64,000 nucleotides of DNA from Actinocrispum wychmicini (GCF_004345645.1 NZ_SLWS01000007.1:310001-374000), one strand, 5' to 3'; shown: positions 52,452-61,534, numbered from the stretch's first letter. The notes: generated by a model not told the origin, from the letters alone. Translations and numbers: made by a program.

Positions 52452-53290
52452 AGTTCGGCGTCAACACCTTTGTGACGGACGAGAGCATCCGCCCGGACGT
52501 CCTGGGGCGGGCCCTTGAGGAGCGCGGCTTCGAGTCGTTGCTGATCACGGAGCACTCGCACATCCCCGTGAAGCGGGAGACGCCATGGTCGGGCGGCGGT
52601 GACCTGCCCCGCGAGTACTACCGCACGTACGACCCGTTCGTCGCGCTCGCCGTCGCGTCCACCACGACGACCACGCTCACCCTCGGCACGGCCGTCGCAC
52701 TGCTCGCCCAGCGCGACGTTTTGCAAACCGCCAAGGAGGTCGCGACGCTCGACGTGCTCTCCGGCGGCCGCGTCCTGCTCGGCGTCGGGGCCGGTTGGAA
52801 CCGGGAGGAGATGCGTAACCACGGCGTCGACCCCCGCCGCCGCGGTCCGCTGCTGGACGAGAAGATCGCCGCGCTCAAGGTGATCTGGACCGACGACGAG
52901 GCCGAGTTCCACGGCGAACACGTCGACTTCGACCCGATCTTCTCCTGGCCGAAACCAGTGCGGCGGCCCCACCCGCCAATCGCCGTCGGCGGCGAGAGCC
53001 CGGCAGCGCTCACCCGGCTCGCCCGCTACGGCAACGAATGGATGCCGCGTGCGAAGACCCCGGTTGCCGAACTACGCCGCGTGACCTCCTGGCTCGCCGA
53101 CCAGGGCCGCGCCGACGTCCGCACAACGCTCTGCGGGGCCACCACGGATGCCGCCACGGTCACGGCATACGCCGAGGCGGGGGTGGACCGGGTGACGTTC
53201 ACCCTGCCACCCCTACCCGAAGCGGAGACGCTGCGACATCTCGACGAGCTGGCGACCCGCGCCGAAAGCTTCGGCCTGGAAACCTGCTGA
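52448..53290 (+). CDS. LLM-class (F420-type) flavin-dependent oxidoreductase
   Basis: A 280-residue luciferase-like TIM-barrel enzyme (ESLLITEHSHIPVKRETPWS, LGTAVALLAQRDVLQTAKEV, GGRVLLGVGAGWNREEM, DEKIAALKVIWTDDEAEFHG). The pattern is that of the actinobacterial F420-dependent subgroup; cofactor choice is inference. Such enzymes oxygenate or hydroxylate small carbonyl and N-heterocyclic compounds. It is the last gene of the six-gene transcript and may perform the first attack on the imported substrate. Confidence 0.88.
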   Translation: MKFGVNTFVTDESIRPDVLGRALEERGFESLLITEHSHIPVKRETPWSGGGDLPREYYRTYDPFVALAVASTTTTTLTLGTAVALLAQRDVLQTAKEVATLDVLSGGRVLLGVGAGWNREEMRNHGVDPRRRGPLLDEKIAALKVIWTDDEAEFHGEHVDFDPIFSWPKPVRRPHPPIAVGGESPAALTRLARYGNEWMPRAKTPVAELRRVTSWLADQGRADVRTTLCGATTDAATVTAYAEAGVDRVTFTLPPLPEAETLRHLDELATRAESFGLETC

Positions 53291-53294
53291 CTCG

Positions 53295-53319
53295 TCGACC
53301 CGCCAGATCCTCGGGTCGA
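53295..53319. terminator. Hairpin between convergent LLM and ParB-like genes
   Basis: TCGACCCG (53295-53302) and CGGGTCGA (53312-53319) form a perfect 8-bp stem with a nine-base loop. It starts five bases after the LLM stop and ends 16 bases from the ParB-like stop, so it can work in both directions. Confidence 0.55.
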
Positions 53320-53335
53320 AGTGCGACGGCACGAT

Positions 53336-53713
53336 TCAGACCAGTTTGCAGGGGATGTCGGCGTTCTCGTCGAGGTGGTGGGACGCGCACACCCGGTGGT
53401 AGCCGTCGGCGATGACCAGGTCGTCGCGGGCGGTCAGGTCCGGGTGGGTGTGCCCGCGGACCAGCAGCACCGGCGACAGTGCCTTGCCGTCCTTGACCTT
53501 GTCCAGGTCCTTGCTGACATGCACGTTGTCGGTCGGCAGCAAGGGAAGTCCGCTGGCGCGCAGGATGTCCTTCGCCTTGCGGTGGGTCAGTCCGGCCGTC
53601 TTCAGCTCGTCGACCAGCCGGGTGGCCGCCGGTTCGGCGGTGACCAGGGTCAGATAGTCGTGGGCCGCTGGATAGTCGTGGGCGTCCGGCTCGTCCTTCC
53701 AGTGTTCCTTCAC
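53336..53713 (-). CDS. Small ParB/sulfiredoxin-fold-like protein
   Basis: A 125-residue protein from a GTG at 53713 with GAGGTG upstream. The C-terminal half (LSPVLLVRGHTHPDLTARDD, LVIADGYHRVCASHHLDE) resembles the DGxHR core of ParB-N/sulfiredoxin-fold proteins, which bind or hydrolyse nucleotides. The N-terminal half contains LDELKTAGLTHRKAKDILRA-like helices. I know of no defined function. It is divergent from the MFS transporter gene and not part of a partition locus, as no ParA partner or centromere repeats are visible. Confidence 0.65.
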   Translation of the reverse strand: MKEHWKDEPDAHDYPAAHDYLTLVTAEPAATRLVDELKTAGLTHRKAKDILRASGLPLLPTDNVHVSKDLDKVKDGKALSPVLLVRGHTHPDLTARDDLVIADGYHRVCASHHLDENADIPCKLV

Positions 53714-53836
53714 GTCGCACCTCTTTGTCCTGACGACTCTGTGGTCACGGTAACCCGGTTCACCCGGCGCGCGCGATCCGGTGAACGGTCGGCCGCCGCA
53801 GACTTGACGTTCACCGGACCTGACGAAGGAGGGCCT

Positions 53837-55258
53837 GTGAGCGATCACCCGAAGGCCGCGCCGGGCATGTCCGGCACGCCGCGGGCGGTGCTCGTCCCGC
53901 TTGCCCTCGCGCAGTTCATCTGCAGCTTCGCCGGCTCGAACATGAACGTGATGATCAACGACATCAGTGCCGACCTGGACACCACGGTGCACGGCGTGCA
54001 GGTCACGATCACGATCTTCCTGCTGGTGATGGCCGCGTTGATGATTCCCGGCGGCAAGCTGACCGACCTGTACGGCCGCAAGCGATGTTTCATGACGGGT
54101 CTGGCCGTGTACGGCGTCGGCGCCGTGCTGAGCGCGATCTCGCCGGGCCTGGGCGCGCTCATCCTCGGCAACTCGATCCTTGAAGGCGTCGGCACGGCGA
54201 TGCTCATCCCGCCCGTGTACATCCTCGCGACGCTGCTGTTCACCCAGTTGACGTCACGTGCCCGCGCGTTCGGGGCCATCATGGCGATGGGCGGTATCGG
54301 CGCCGCGGCCGGACCGCTGATCGGCGGGCTGATCAGCTCGGTGCTCAGTTGGCGTGCCGCGTTCGTGTTCCAGGCGCTGGTGGTCGTGTTGATCATTCTG
54401 CTCGGCCGCCGGATCACCGACCCGCTGCCGCCGGACCCGACCCACCCGTTCGACCTCGGCGGCGCGGTCCTGTCGGCCGCCGGACTGGTTCTCATCGTCA
54501 CCGGGATCCTGGCCGCCCAGACCGCCCTCTGGCTGACGTTCGCCCTGATCGTCCTCGGCGCGCTCGTCCTGCTGTGGTTCTTCCGGCGGGCACGCGCCAA
54601 GGAACGCAGCGGCGGCGAACCGCTGGTGTCCACCAAGGTGTTCCGCAACCACGTGTCCAATCTCGGTCTGGTCACCCAGAACATCCAGTGGCTGCTGCTG
54701 ATGGGGACCACGTTCGTCGCCGCCGCCTACCTCCAGGTGGTCCGCGGGTACAACGCGATCCAGACCGGGCTGATCTTCACGGCGGCCACCCTTGGCCTGC
54801 TCGTGTCGTCGCTGTCCGCCGAGCGGCTGGCGGGTCGGCGCGCCCAGAAATCCCTGATCATGGCCGGCTTCGTGCTGGCCATCACCGGGATCGGCGTCCT
54901 GCTCGGGATGGTCGGCGGCTCGTCCAGCCCCTGGGCGTTCACCCCCGGCCTCCTGCTGGTCGGTCTGGGGCTCGGTGCGATGCTGACTCCTTCGGTGAAC
55001 GTCGTGCAGTCCAGCTTCGGCGAGGACCAGCAAGGCGAGATCTCCGGTCTTTCGCGCTGCGTGTCCAATCTCGGTTCGTCACTGGGCACGGCCATCGGCG
55101 GCACGATCCTCGTCGCCACCACCACGACTGACGCCTACGCCGCCGCGATGATCACCTTGGCGGCCATCGGGCTCGTCGGCCCGGTCGCCGCGTCGTTCCT
55201 CCCGCGCAACCAGGCCGCCACCAGCCCGCAGAACCCCGTTCCGGGCGTCGACGGGTGA
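53837..55258 (+). CDS. DHA2-like MFS transporter
   Basis: A 473-residue membrane exporter with about 14 helices. MNVMINDISADLDTTVHGVQ takes the place of the LDxTIVNVALP motif, with KLTDLYGRKRCFM (motif A) and GPLIGGLISSVLSWRAAFV (motif C) as family marks. The GTG at 53837 has an ideal AAGGAGG five bases before; an ATG ten codons on is an alternative. The atypical first helix (Asn/Met-rich in place of the acidic D1 motif) sets it apart from standard drug exporters. It is divergent from the ParB-like gene. The substrate is unknown. Confidence 0.85.
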   Translation: MSDHPKAAPGMSGTPRAVLVPLALAQFICSFAGSNMNVMINDISADLDTTVHGVQVTITIFLLVMAALMIPGGKLTDLYGRKRCFMTGLAVYGVGAVLSAISPGLGALILGNSILEGVGTAMLIPPVYILATLLFTQLTSRARAFGAIMAMGGIGAAAGPLIGGLISSVLSWRAAFVFQALVVVLIILLGRRITDPLPPDPTHPFDLGGAVLSAAGLVLIVTGILAAQTALWLTFALIVLGALVLLWFFRRARAKERSGGEPLVSTKVFRNHVSNLGLVTQNIQWLLLMGTTFVAAAYLQVVRGYNAIQTGLIFTAATLGLLVSSLSAERLAGRRAQKSLIMAGFVLAITGIGVLLGMVGGSSSPWAFTPGLLLVGLGLGAMLTPSVNVVQSSFGEDQQGEISGLSRCVSNLGSSLGTAIGGTILVATTTTDAYAAAMITLAAIGLVGPVAASFLPRNQAATSPQNPVPGVDG

Positions 55259-55283
55259 TCAACACACACGTAGTCTCGCTGTC

Positions 55284-56810
55284 ATGTCAAGACTTCACTG
55301 GGGAGCCGCGGTCGCACTGGTAGCCGCGCTGCTACCGGGCACCGCCGCCGCGGCGGCGGGCACGCCGCACACCGTCCTGGCCAACCCGAGGCCCGAGATC
55401 GGGTCGCTGTCGGATGGCGCCGATCCGACCAACCATCACTGCTCGGCGAGTATCGTCGCCAGCCCCAAAGGCAACGTCATCGTCACCGCCGCGCACTGCG
55501 TCGCGGGCAAGCGCTCCGTGTTCTTCACCCCCGCCTACCACGACGGCCAGGCCCCGTACGGCACATGGCAGTCGGCGGCGATCCACATCGACCCGGGCTG
55601 GGACACCAGTCACGACATCAACGGCGCCGGCTCGCCCTACGACTACGCGTTCGTCGTGCTGCAGCCCCGCGACGGCAGGAACGTCGCCGAGGTGACCGGC
55701 GCCTCGCTCAACCTCAGGACCGACGCCACCCTGCCGGTGGACATGCAGGTCGTCGGCTACCCGTCCAGCGGGAACACCAACTACAAGGACAAGCCGTACC
55801 TGTGTGACAGCACCGCCCACAAAGACGGCCAGTACTGGGAAACCCTGCAGTGCACCGGCATCCCCGGCGGTTTCAGCGGCGGCCCGTGGATCGTGGGCGG
55901 CGCCAAGGACCTCATCGGCGTCATCGGCGGCAAGGGCCAGAACCTGCCCGACACCGACCCCCGCAACTACAGCGTCCGGTTCGACAGCCGCGTCAAAGCG
56001 TTGTACGACAAGGCGGTCGCCGCACCCGTCCCACCCGGCAACGGCAACCTCGGCTACCCGCTCGGCAGCGGCCCACTGTGGAAGCACGCCGACCTGATCG
56101 CCAACGGCGACTTCACCGGCAGCACCCAGCTCGACATGATCGTCAAGTGGAGCGACGGCGAAGTCACGCTGTATCAGGGCGGGCCGACCACCGACCCGCA
56201 GAAGCCGTTCGTCGGCGAGACACAGCTCGCCGCACCGAAAGGCATCTGGACCCACGCCAAGGGAATCGCCACCGTCAACAACGGCGTCGTGGTCACCTGG
56301 AGCGACGGCGAAGTGACCTACTACGGGTCGGTCACCAAGGGCGGCTTCGGCGGCGAGGTCCAACTCGCCGCGCCCAACGCCCTCTGGCGCGACCACGCGT
56401 CGTACATCGCCGGGCTCGGCGGTGACCTGGTGGTCGTCTGGAACGACGGCGAAACCACGCTCTACCAAGGCATCGCCGCCAACGGCATCCACTCCGAACG
56501 CCAACTCGCCGCACCGAACGGCACGTGGACACACGCCCAGACGATCTCCGGCGGCAACTGGGTCGGCGGCGGCACCCCGGACCTGCTGGTGCGCTGGAGC
56601 GACGGCGAGTTCACCATCTACGGCGACGTCGCCGCCGCCGGACTCGGCCAGGAACACCAGGTCCAGGCACCGAACGACCTGTGGACGCACGCCACCGTCA
56701 CCGCGGGCCGCGGCAACGCCATCATCGTCCGCTGGAGCGACGGCGAGGTGAGCCTCTACCCCGACGTCGACGGGCACCTGCACCGGGAGATCCAACTCGT
56801 GGCGCCGTAA
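55284..56810 (+). CDS. Secreted trypsin-like serine protease with C-terminal repeat domain
   Basis: A 508-residue exported protein with signal peptide (WGAAVALVAALLPGTAAAA). The S1-type protease domain (about 30-245) has His71 (TAAHC), Asp120 (SPYDYAF) and Ser198 (PGGFSGGP), and Cys pairs 53/72 and 174/190 likely form disulfides. Residues about 265-508 contain five repeats of 45-50 residues around WSDGEVTLY and QLAAPNGTWTHA. They resemble beta-propeller or lectin-like blades found in other actinobacterial secreted enzymes. The domain probably anchors the protease to a polymer or cell surface. Confidence 0.88.
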   Translation: MSRLHWGAAVALVAALLPGTAAAAAGTPHTVLANPRPEIGSLSDGADPTNHHCSASIVASPKGNVIVTAAHCVAGKRSVFFTPAYHDGQAPYGTWQSAAIHIDPGWDTSHDINGAGSPYDYAFVVLQPRDGRNVAEVTGASLNLRTDATLPVDMQVVGYPSSGNTNYKDKPYLCDSTAHKDGQYWETLQCTGIPGGFSGGPWIVGGAKDLIGVIGGKGQNLPDTDPRNYSVRFDSRVKALYDKAVAAPVPPGNGNLGYPLGSGPLWKHADLIANGDFTGSTQLDMIVKWSDGEVTLYQGGPTTDPQKPFVGETQLAAPKGIWTHAKGIATVNNGVVVTWSDGEVTYYGSVTKGGFGGEVQLAAPNALWRDHASYIAGLGGDLVVVWNDGETTLYQGIAANGIHSERQLAAPNGTWTHAQTISGGNWVGGGTPDLLVRWSDGEFTIYGDVAAAGLGQEHQVQAPNDLWTHATVTAGRGNAIIVRWSDGEVSLYPDVDGHLHREIQLVAP

Positions 56811-56882
56811 CCCGCTGACCTCGGCGTCTTGGCTGAACCAGCGCAGACCCAGGACCGCTCGCCAGGACGGGCGGGCCACGGC

Positions 56883-56898
56883 GTAAGCGGCTGCTTAC
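56883..56898. promoter_or_regulatory. Short inverted repeat upstream of the LAL regulator gene
   Basis: GTAAGC-GGCT-GCTTAC, 6-bp perfect arms, lies 63 bases before the ATG of the LAL gene. It is a weak operator candidate; the 150-base gap shows no clear promoter. Confidence 0.3.
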
Positions 56899-56960
56899 CG
56901 CAGGTCGGCCGGGTGTCGAGATCGCTCCCAGGCGGATACCAGCAGCTAGGCTCTGGTGCC

Positions 56961-59684
56961 ATGCTGGTCGGCCGGGATGGGGAACAGAACCACGTCGAGC
57001 GACTGCTGAGGCAGGCGTCTGCTGGTCGCAGCGCGGCGCTGGTCATCCGAGGCGAGGCCGGGATAGGCAAGTCCGCGCTGCTTGGTCATGCCATGGCCAC
57101 GGCTCACGGCATGCGTGCGTTGCGCGGCGTCGGCATCGAGTCCGAGGCCGAGCTCGCGTTCGGCGCCCTGCACCTGCTGCTGTACCCGTACCTGGATCGG
57201 CTGGACCTGCTGCCAGGCCCGCAGGCAGCCGCGTTGCGGGGCGCGTTCGGGTTGAGCAGCGACACCGCGCCCAACCCGTTCCTGATCGGCGCGGCGACAC
57301 TGACGTTGCTCGCGGAGTTGGCGGCGGAGAAGCCGTTGTTGTGCGTGGTCGATGACGCGCAATGGCTGGATCGCGGGTCGTCGGACGCGTTGCTGTTCGC
57401 CGCTCGACGGTTCCAGGCGGACCCGGTCGTGATGCTGTTCGCGGTCCGCGACACGGCAGTACCGTTTCGCACACCCGGCATCGAAGAACTGTGGCTGCCG
57501 GGCCTGTCGCCGAACGCGGCGGCCGGTTTGCTCGACCACAAAAGTCCTGGTCTGACAGCGCCGATGCGGACACGGGTCCTGGAGGAGGCCAGCGGAAACC
57601 CGCTCGCGTTGCTCGAACTCGGTGCGGCACGCCTGGCCGCGCAGCGTGCAGGTCGTGCGGAGCCCGCGCACCAGGTCGGCCCGTTGCCGGTCACGCGACG
57701 AGTGCAGGAAACCTTCCGCGAACAGATCGCCAGCCTGCCCGAGGCGTCCCAGTCGATCCTGCTGGTCGCCGCAGCCGACCGCTTCGCCGAGATGGACACC
57801 GTGCTGTACGTCGCCCGTGCGGTCGGTGCGGACACGGCCGACCTGGCCGCGGCCGAGCGCGCAGGTCTGATCAGCGTGGCGGACGGGGAGTTGGCGTTCC
57901 GGCATCCGCTGGTGCGTGCCGCCGCCTATCAGTGCGCCACCCACCACCAGCGGATCGCGGTCCACCGGGCCTTCGCCGAGGCCCTCACCGCCCCGGACGT
58001 CCTCGACCGTCGGGCCTGGCACCTTGCGGCGGCCACCATCGACCCAGACGAGGCAGTGGCCGCCGAGCTCGAACGGACCGCGCTACGGGCCGAGCGCCGC
58101 GGCGGAGCCATGGCCGTGTCCGCCGCGTACGACCGCGCAGGCCGGTTGAGCGTGGATCCCGAGCTCAAGGCGCGTCGCATCGCCAAGGCCGCGCTCGCCG
58201 CGTACGACGCGGGCAAACCCGACCGCGCGGCGCGCCTGGCTGTCGAAGCCACGTCCCTCACCACCGAGGTGAGCGTCATCGCGGAGGCGACGTTACTGCG
58301 TGGCCAGATCGAGTACGAGCGGACGTCCCCCGAAGCAGACGCCGCACTCGCCGCCGAGGCGGCGAGGTTGGTCATGGACAGTGACCCGGAACGCGCGGTC
58401 GTCATGTTGACCGAGATGAACTGCGCCAGTCGGGACGCGGGCTCTCGGTCCCTGATCGCCGAGGGTGGGCGGCTGATGGGCGACTTGCGGCTGCCGCCGG
58501 AGTCCAGGCTGCGTGCGTCGGCCGACGCACAGATCAGCTGGGGGGACCTGCTCAGTGGCCGGCCCGAGAACGCCGTCGGCCCGCTCCGCGCCATGGTCAA
58601 GGTCGGTCGCGCGGCCGAGGCGGACCTCATGCATCGGGTCGTGGCCGGGTTCAGCGGGCTGATGCTGGCTGACGACGAGGCGACCATCGCGGTGATGGAG
58701 ACGATGCTGGCAGAAGTGCGAGCCAGCGGAGCGTTGACTTGGATTCCGTACGCGCAGGAGGTCGCCGCGTTGGCGCAAGCGCTGCGCGGCGACTTCCTCA
58801 CGGCGCAGACCTGCCTGGCCGAGGCAGTGGCACTCAGCACGGAGTTTGGCATGGACATGGAAGTCGCTGTGCTGCGGGCGACGTCCGTGTGGCTGGCCGC
58901 GGTGACGGGCGACGAACCGCGATGTCGTGAACTGGCCGCCGAGGTGCTGCCGGTTCTCGAGGGACGGCACGCCGTCGGCACTGCGTTGACGTCCTGGGGC
59001 CTCGGCCTGCTCGACCTCGCCGCGGGACGGTATCGCGCGGCGTTCGACGCGCTGTACGCCGTGTGTGTCAGTCCGGCCAAGTACGACTTCCTTATCCGCG
59101 CGGTCGCGGACCTGGTGGAGGCGGCGGTCCGTGACGGCAACCCCGACCGGAGCGCCGATCAGTTCACGGCGTTCGAACGGTGGGCCGTGCACGTGGACAG
59201 TCCGGTCGCGACAGCGTTGCTACGGCGCTGTCAGGCGATGCTCCACGACTCAGAGGAGCACTACCGGACGGCCCTCGACCTGCACACCAAGCACGGCGGC
59301 CGGTTCGACCAGGCCAGAACCCACCTGCTTTACGGCGAATGGCTACGCCGCAGACGCCGCCGTAGCGAGGCACGAGCAGAACTGGACGCCGCGCTGACCG
59401 GGTTCAAGCGGCTGGGCGCGTCGACCTGGGAAGCGCGCGCGACGAGCGAACTCGCCGCGCTCGGTGGGCGCCCAACGCTCGAACCGGTCGCCGACGACCC
59501 CCTGAAGAACCTGACGCCGCAGGAGGTGCAAGTCGTTCGACTGGCGGCGACCGGGTTGAGCAACAAGGAGATCGGCGCACAGCTCTTCCTCAGCCCGCGC
59601 ACCATCGGCCACCACCTGTACCGCGCCTACCCGAAACTGGGCATCACCCGACGGATCGAACTGGCGCAACTCGGGCTCGGATGA
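56961..59684 (+). CDS. LAL-type large LuxR-family regulator
   Basis: A 907-residue ATP-dependent transcription regulator. Walker A is GEAGIGKS at 31-38 and Walker B CVVDDAQWLD near 128. A long helical TPR/MalT-like sensor region follows, and a C-terminal LuxR helix-turn-helix (LTPQEVQVVRLAATGLSNKE, then LFLSPRTIGHHLYR) ends the protein. LAL proteins activate catabolic or secondary-metabolite genes on binding a ligand and ATP. The ATG at 56961 begins MLVGRDGEQ, the normal LAL start; the frame is open upstream but without domain sequence. The next gene, an SDR 100 bases downstream, is a probable target. Confidence 0.9.
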   Translation: MLVGRDGEQNHVERLLRQASAGRSAALVIRGEAGIGKSALLGHAMATAHGMRALRGVGIESEAELAFGALHLLLYPYLDRLDLLPGPQAAALRGAFGLSSDTAPNPFLIGAATLTLLAELAAEKPLLCVVDDAQWLDRGSSDALLFAARRFQADPVVMLFAVRDTAVPFRTPGIEELWLPGLSPNAAAGLLDHKSPGLTAPMRTRVLEEASGNPLALLELGAARLAAQRAGRAEPAHQVGPLPVTRRVQETFREQIASLPEASQSILLVAAADRFAEMDTVLYVARAVGADTADLAAAERAGLISVADGELAFRHPLVRAAAYQCATHHQRIAVHRAFAEALTAPDVLDRRAWHLAAATIDPDEAVAAELERTALRAERRGGAMAVSAAYDRAGRLSVDPELKARRIAKAALAAYDAGKPDRAARLAVEATSLTTEVSVIAEATLLRGQIEYERTSPEADAALAAEAARLVMDSDPERAVVMLTEMNCASRDAGSRSLIAEGGRLMGDLRLPPESRLRASADAQISWGDLLSGRPENAVGPLRAMVKVGRAAEADLMHRVVAGFSGLMLADDEATIAVMETMLAEVRASGALTWIPYAQEVAALAQALRGDFLTAQTCLAEAVALSTEFGMDMEVAVLRATSVWLAAVTGDEPRCRELAAEVLPVLEGRHAVGTALTSWGLGLLDLAAGRYRAAFDALYAVCVSPAKYDFLIRAVADLVEAAVRDGNPDRSADQFTAFERWAVHVDSPVATALLRRCQAMLHDSEEHYRTALDLHTKHGGRFDQARTHLLYGEWLRRRRRRSEARAELDAALTGFKRLGASTWEARATSELAALGGRPTLEPVADDPLKNLTPQEVQVVRLAATGLSNKEIGAQLFLSPRTIGHHLYRAYPKLGITRRIELAQLGLG

Positions 59685-59718
59685 CTTAACCGCCGGTCCG
59701 ACGAGGAGTCGCACGCCA

Positions 59719-59728
59719 GTCACGTGAC
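59719..59728. promoter_or_regulatory. Palindrome GTCACGTGAC before the SDR gene
   Basis: A perfect 10-bp palindrome 56 bases upstream of the SDR ATG and 35 bases after the LAL stop. It could be a binding site for the LAL protein, but a 10-bp palindrome is weak evidence on its own. Confidence 0.3.
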
Positions 59729-59784
59729 CGATGTGAACCGGTGTCACCAGGCCATAGCGTCGCTGGCAACGAAAGGAGCAGCAA

Positions 59785-60534
59785 ATGTTGCTGGAGAACA
59801 AGACCGCGGTGATCTACGGTGGCGGCGGCACGATCGGCGGCGCGATGGCCAGCGCCTTCGCCGCCGAAGGCGCACGGGTCTTCCTGGTCGGCCGGACACC
59901 GGCGAAACTCGACACGGTCGCGAACAGCATCCGCGACGCGGGCGGCCAGGCCGAGACAGCCGTCGTCGACGCGCTGGACGCGTCCGCCGTGAACGACCAC
60001 ATCGACGCCGTCGTGGAGAAGGCCGGCAGCGTGGACATCTCGATCAACGTCATCTCCCACGAGGGGGCCTTCCAGCCGCTGGCCGACATCCCCACGGCCG
60101 ACTTTGTCGCGGGCATCAGCAAGGCGCTGACCACGCAGCTGATCACCACGAAGGCCGCGGCCCGGCACATGGTGAAGCAGGAGTCCGGGGTGCTGCTGTT
60201 CTTCGGCGGGTCGGACCACGCCAACGCCATCCCCGGCCTCGGCAACGTGCAGGTCGGCATGGACGCTGTCGAGTCGATGCGCAGGCAGTGGGCCGTGGAG
60301 CTGGCGCCGCACGGTATCCGCACCGTGACGCTGCTGACCGGTGGCGTCGTCGACGCCTTCCCGGACACCCCCGAGTTCGCAGCGGCCAGGCAGGGCATCA
60401 TGGACGCGTCGCCGCTCAAGCGCGCCGCGACAACGGCCGACGTGGGGAACGTCGCCGCGTTCGTCGCGTCGGACAAGGGCCGCAGCATCGCCTCAACCCA
60501 GGTCAACATCTCCTTCGGCGCGTGCTACGGCTGA
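59785..60534 (+). CDS. SDR-fold protein without the catalytic Tyr/Lys
   Basis: A 249-residue Rossmann protein of the short-chain dehydrogenase family. The cofactor loop YGGGGTIGGA is good and Ser143 (FFGGSDHA) is in place. The YxxxK site is replaced: where YSASKAAVES is expected the protein has NVQVGMDAVES, with Val155 for Tyr and Met159 for Lys. The C-terminus (TQVNISFGACYG) is otherwise normal. It may be a sensor or a dehydrogenase using another acid. The ATG follows AAAGGAG. It is downstream of the LAL regulator and probably controlled by it. Confidence 0.85.
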   Translation: MLLENKTAVIYGGGGTIGGAMASAFAAEGARVFLVGRTPAKLDTVANSIRDAGGQAETAVVDALDASAVNDHIDAVVEKAGSVDISINVISHEGAFQPLADIPTADFVAGISKALTTQLITTKAAARHMVKQESGVLLFFGGSDHANAIPGLGNVQVGMDAVESMRRQWAVELAPHGIRTVTLLTGGVVDAFPDTPEFAAARQGIMDASPLKRAATTADVGNVAAFVASDKGRSIASTQVNISFGACYG

Positions 60535-60606
60535 CGGTCCCAGCAGCTACCGACTCCTTATCAGCGGTCGGACGTCTGAAATCGATCACGGCAGAGCCAG
60601 AACAAA

Positions 60607-60676
60607 CTGGCCATTGACACGCGGTGTTGCTGAAGGCGCATTAGTAGTGCGTTTCGTACTCGGTGACAATGGCCAG
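60607..60676. repeat. 10-bp inverted repeat spanning a convergent intergenic region
   Basis: CTGGCCATTG (60607-60616) and CAATGGCCAG (60667-60676) are perfect complements 50 bases apart, in the gap between the convergent SDR and hydrolase genes. It may be a long-loop terminator for both genes or the ends of a lost small element. Confidence 0.45.
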
Positions 60677-60688
60677 CCGTCGCGGTTG

Positions 60689-61534
60689 CTAAGCCTTGAA
60701 GAAGTCGCGCACCGCCTCGGCTACCCGACGCGGGTCGCCGTCGTCGTCCGGCCCCGAGTGCCCCAGCCCCGGGAACGTGATCCGTTGGGTGTGCGGGATC
60801 GTGGCGGACAGCTCGTCCAGTGCGACTCCGAGGTATGCCGGGCTCTTCGTGCCGCCGAGCAGCAGAACCCGCGAGCCGAGCGAGGCGTAGTCCCGGGCGG
60901 TCTCGGCCATCTCCGCGACCAGCCGCATGTCGAAATGCTGCGTCGGGATGAGCGCCGGGATCGGAACGTCATCACCCGACCCGTCGCCCTGTAGACGCGC
61001 GCCGAGCGCCATGAACGGCACGAGCATGAACCGCGGGAACCGGCCAAGCACCGGCTCAACCTCCAACCCCTTCAGCCCGGTGACCAGCGCGGCAGCGAGC
61101 CTGCCGCGGGCGACCTCACGGTCGTAGCGCGGCACCCAGCCCATCGGCGCCGAGCCGTTGACCGACAGCGGCGGCTCGTACAGGGCGACCGCGTCAAGGC
61201 TGGGGGTGGCGAGGGCGGTGCGCAGCGTGACCAGCGCCCCCGTGCTCAGCCCGAAGATCCGCGCTGCCCCGGTCGCCGCGACCAGCGCCTGCAGATCTTC
61301 CACCTCCCGCATGACGCCGTAGTCATCACCATGGGGTCCGCTCAGCCCCCGTCCGCGCCGGTCGGGCACGTAGACGGTGAACTCGGCCGACAGGGCGTCG
61401 GCGAGCTTCATGAAGTGCTGTGCCGCCTGCATGCCCCCGTGCACGAGGAGGACCGCGGGCCCGCTGCCCAGCTGGCGATATCCGATGACGGTCCCATCAG
61501 CGGAGCTGACCGACCCCGTGCGGTACTCGGTCAC
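60689..61534 (-). CDS. Alpha/beta hydrolase
   Basis: A 281-residue serine hydrolase. The oxyanion loop is LLVHGGMQ, the nucleophile Ser97 lies in the elbow FGLSTGAL, and the catalytic His is in FPGLGHSGPDD. RRGRGLSGPHG is the usual loop after strand 4. There is no signal peptide. It is divergent from a tetR gene, with two copies of a repeat between them, so it is probably repressed by that regulator. The ester or lactone substrate is unknown. Confidence 0.88.
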   Translation of the reverse strand: MTEYRTGSVSSADGTVIGYRQLGSGPAVLLVHGGMQAAQHFMKLADALSAEFTVYVPDRRGRGLSGPHGDDYGVMREVEDLQALVAATGAARIFGLSTGALVTLRTALATPSLDAVALYEPPLSVNGSAPMGWVPRYDREVARGRLAAALVTGLKGLEVEPVLGRFPRFMLVPFMALGARLQGDGSGDDVPIPALIPTQHFDMRLVAEMAETARDYASLGSRVLLLGGTKSPAYLGVALDELSATIPHTQRITFPGLGHSGPDDDGDPRRVAEAVRDFFKA

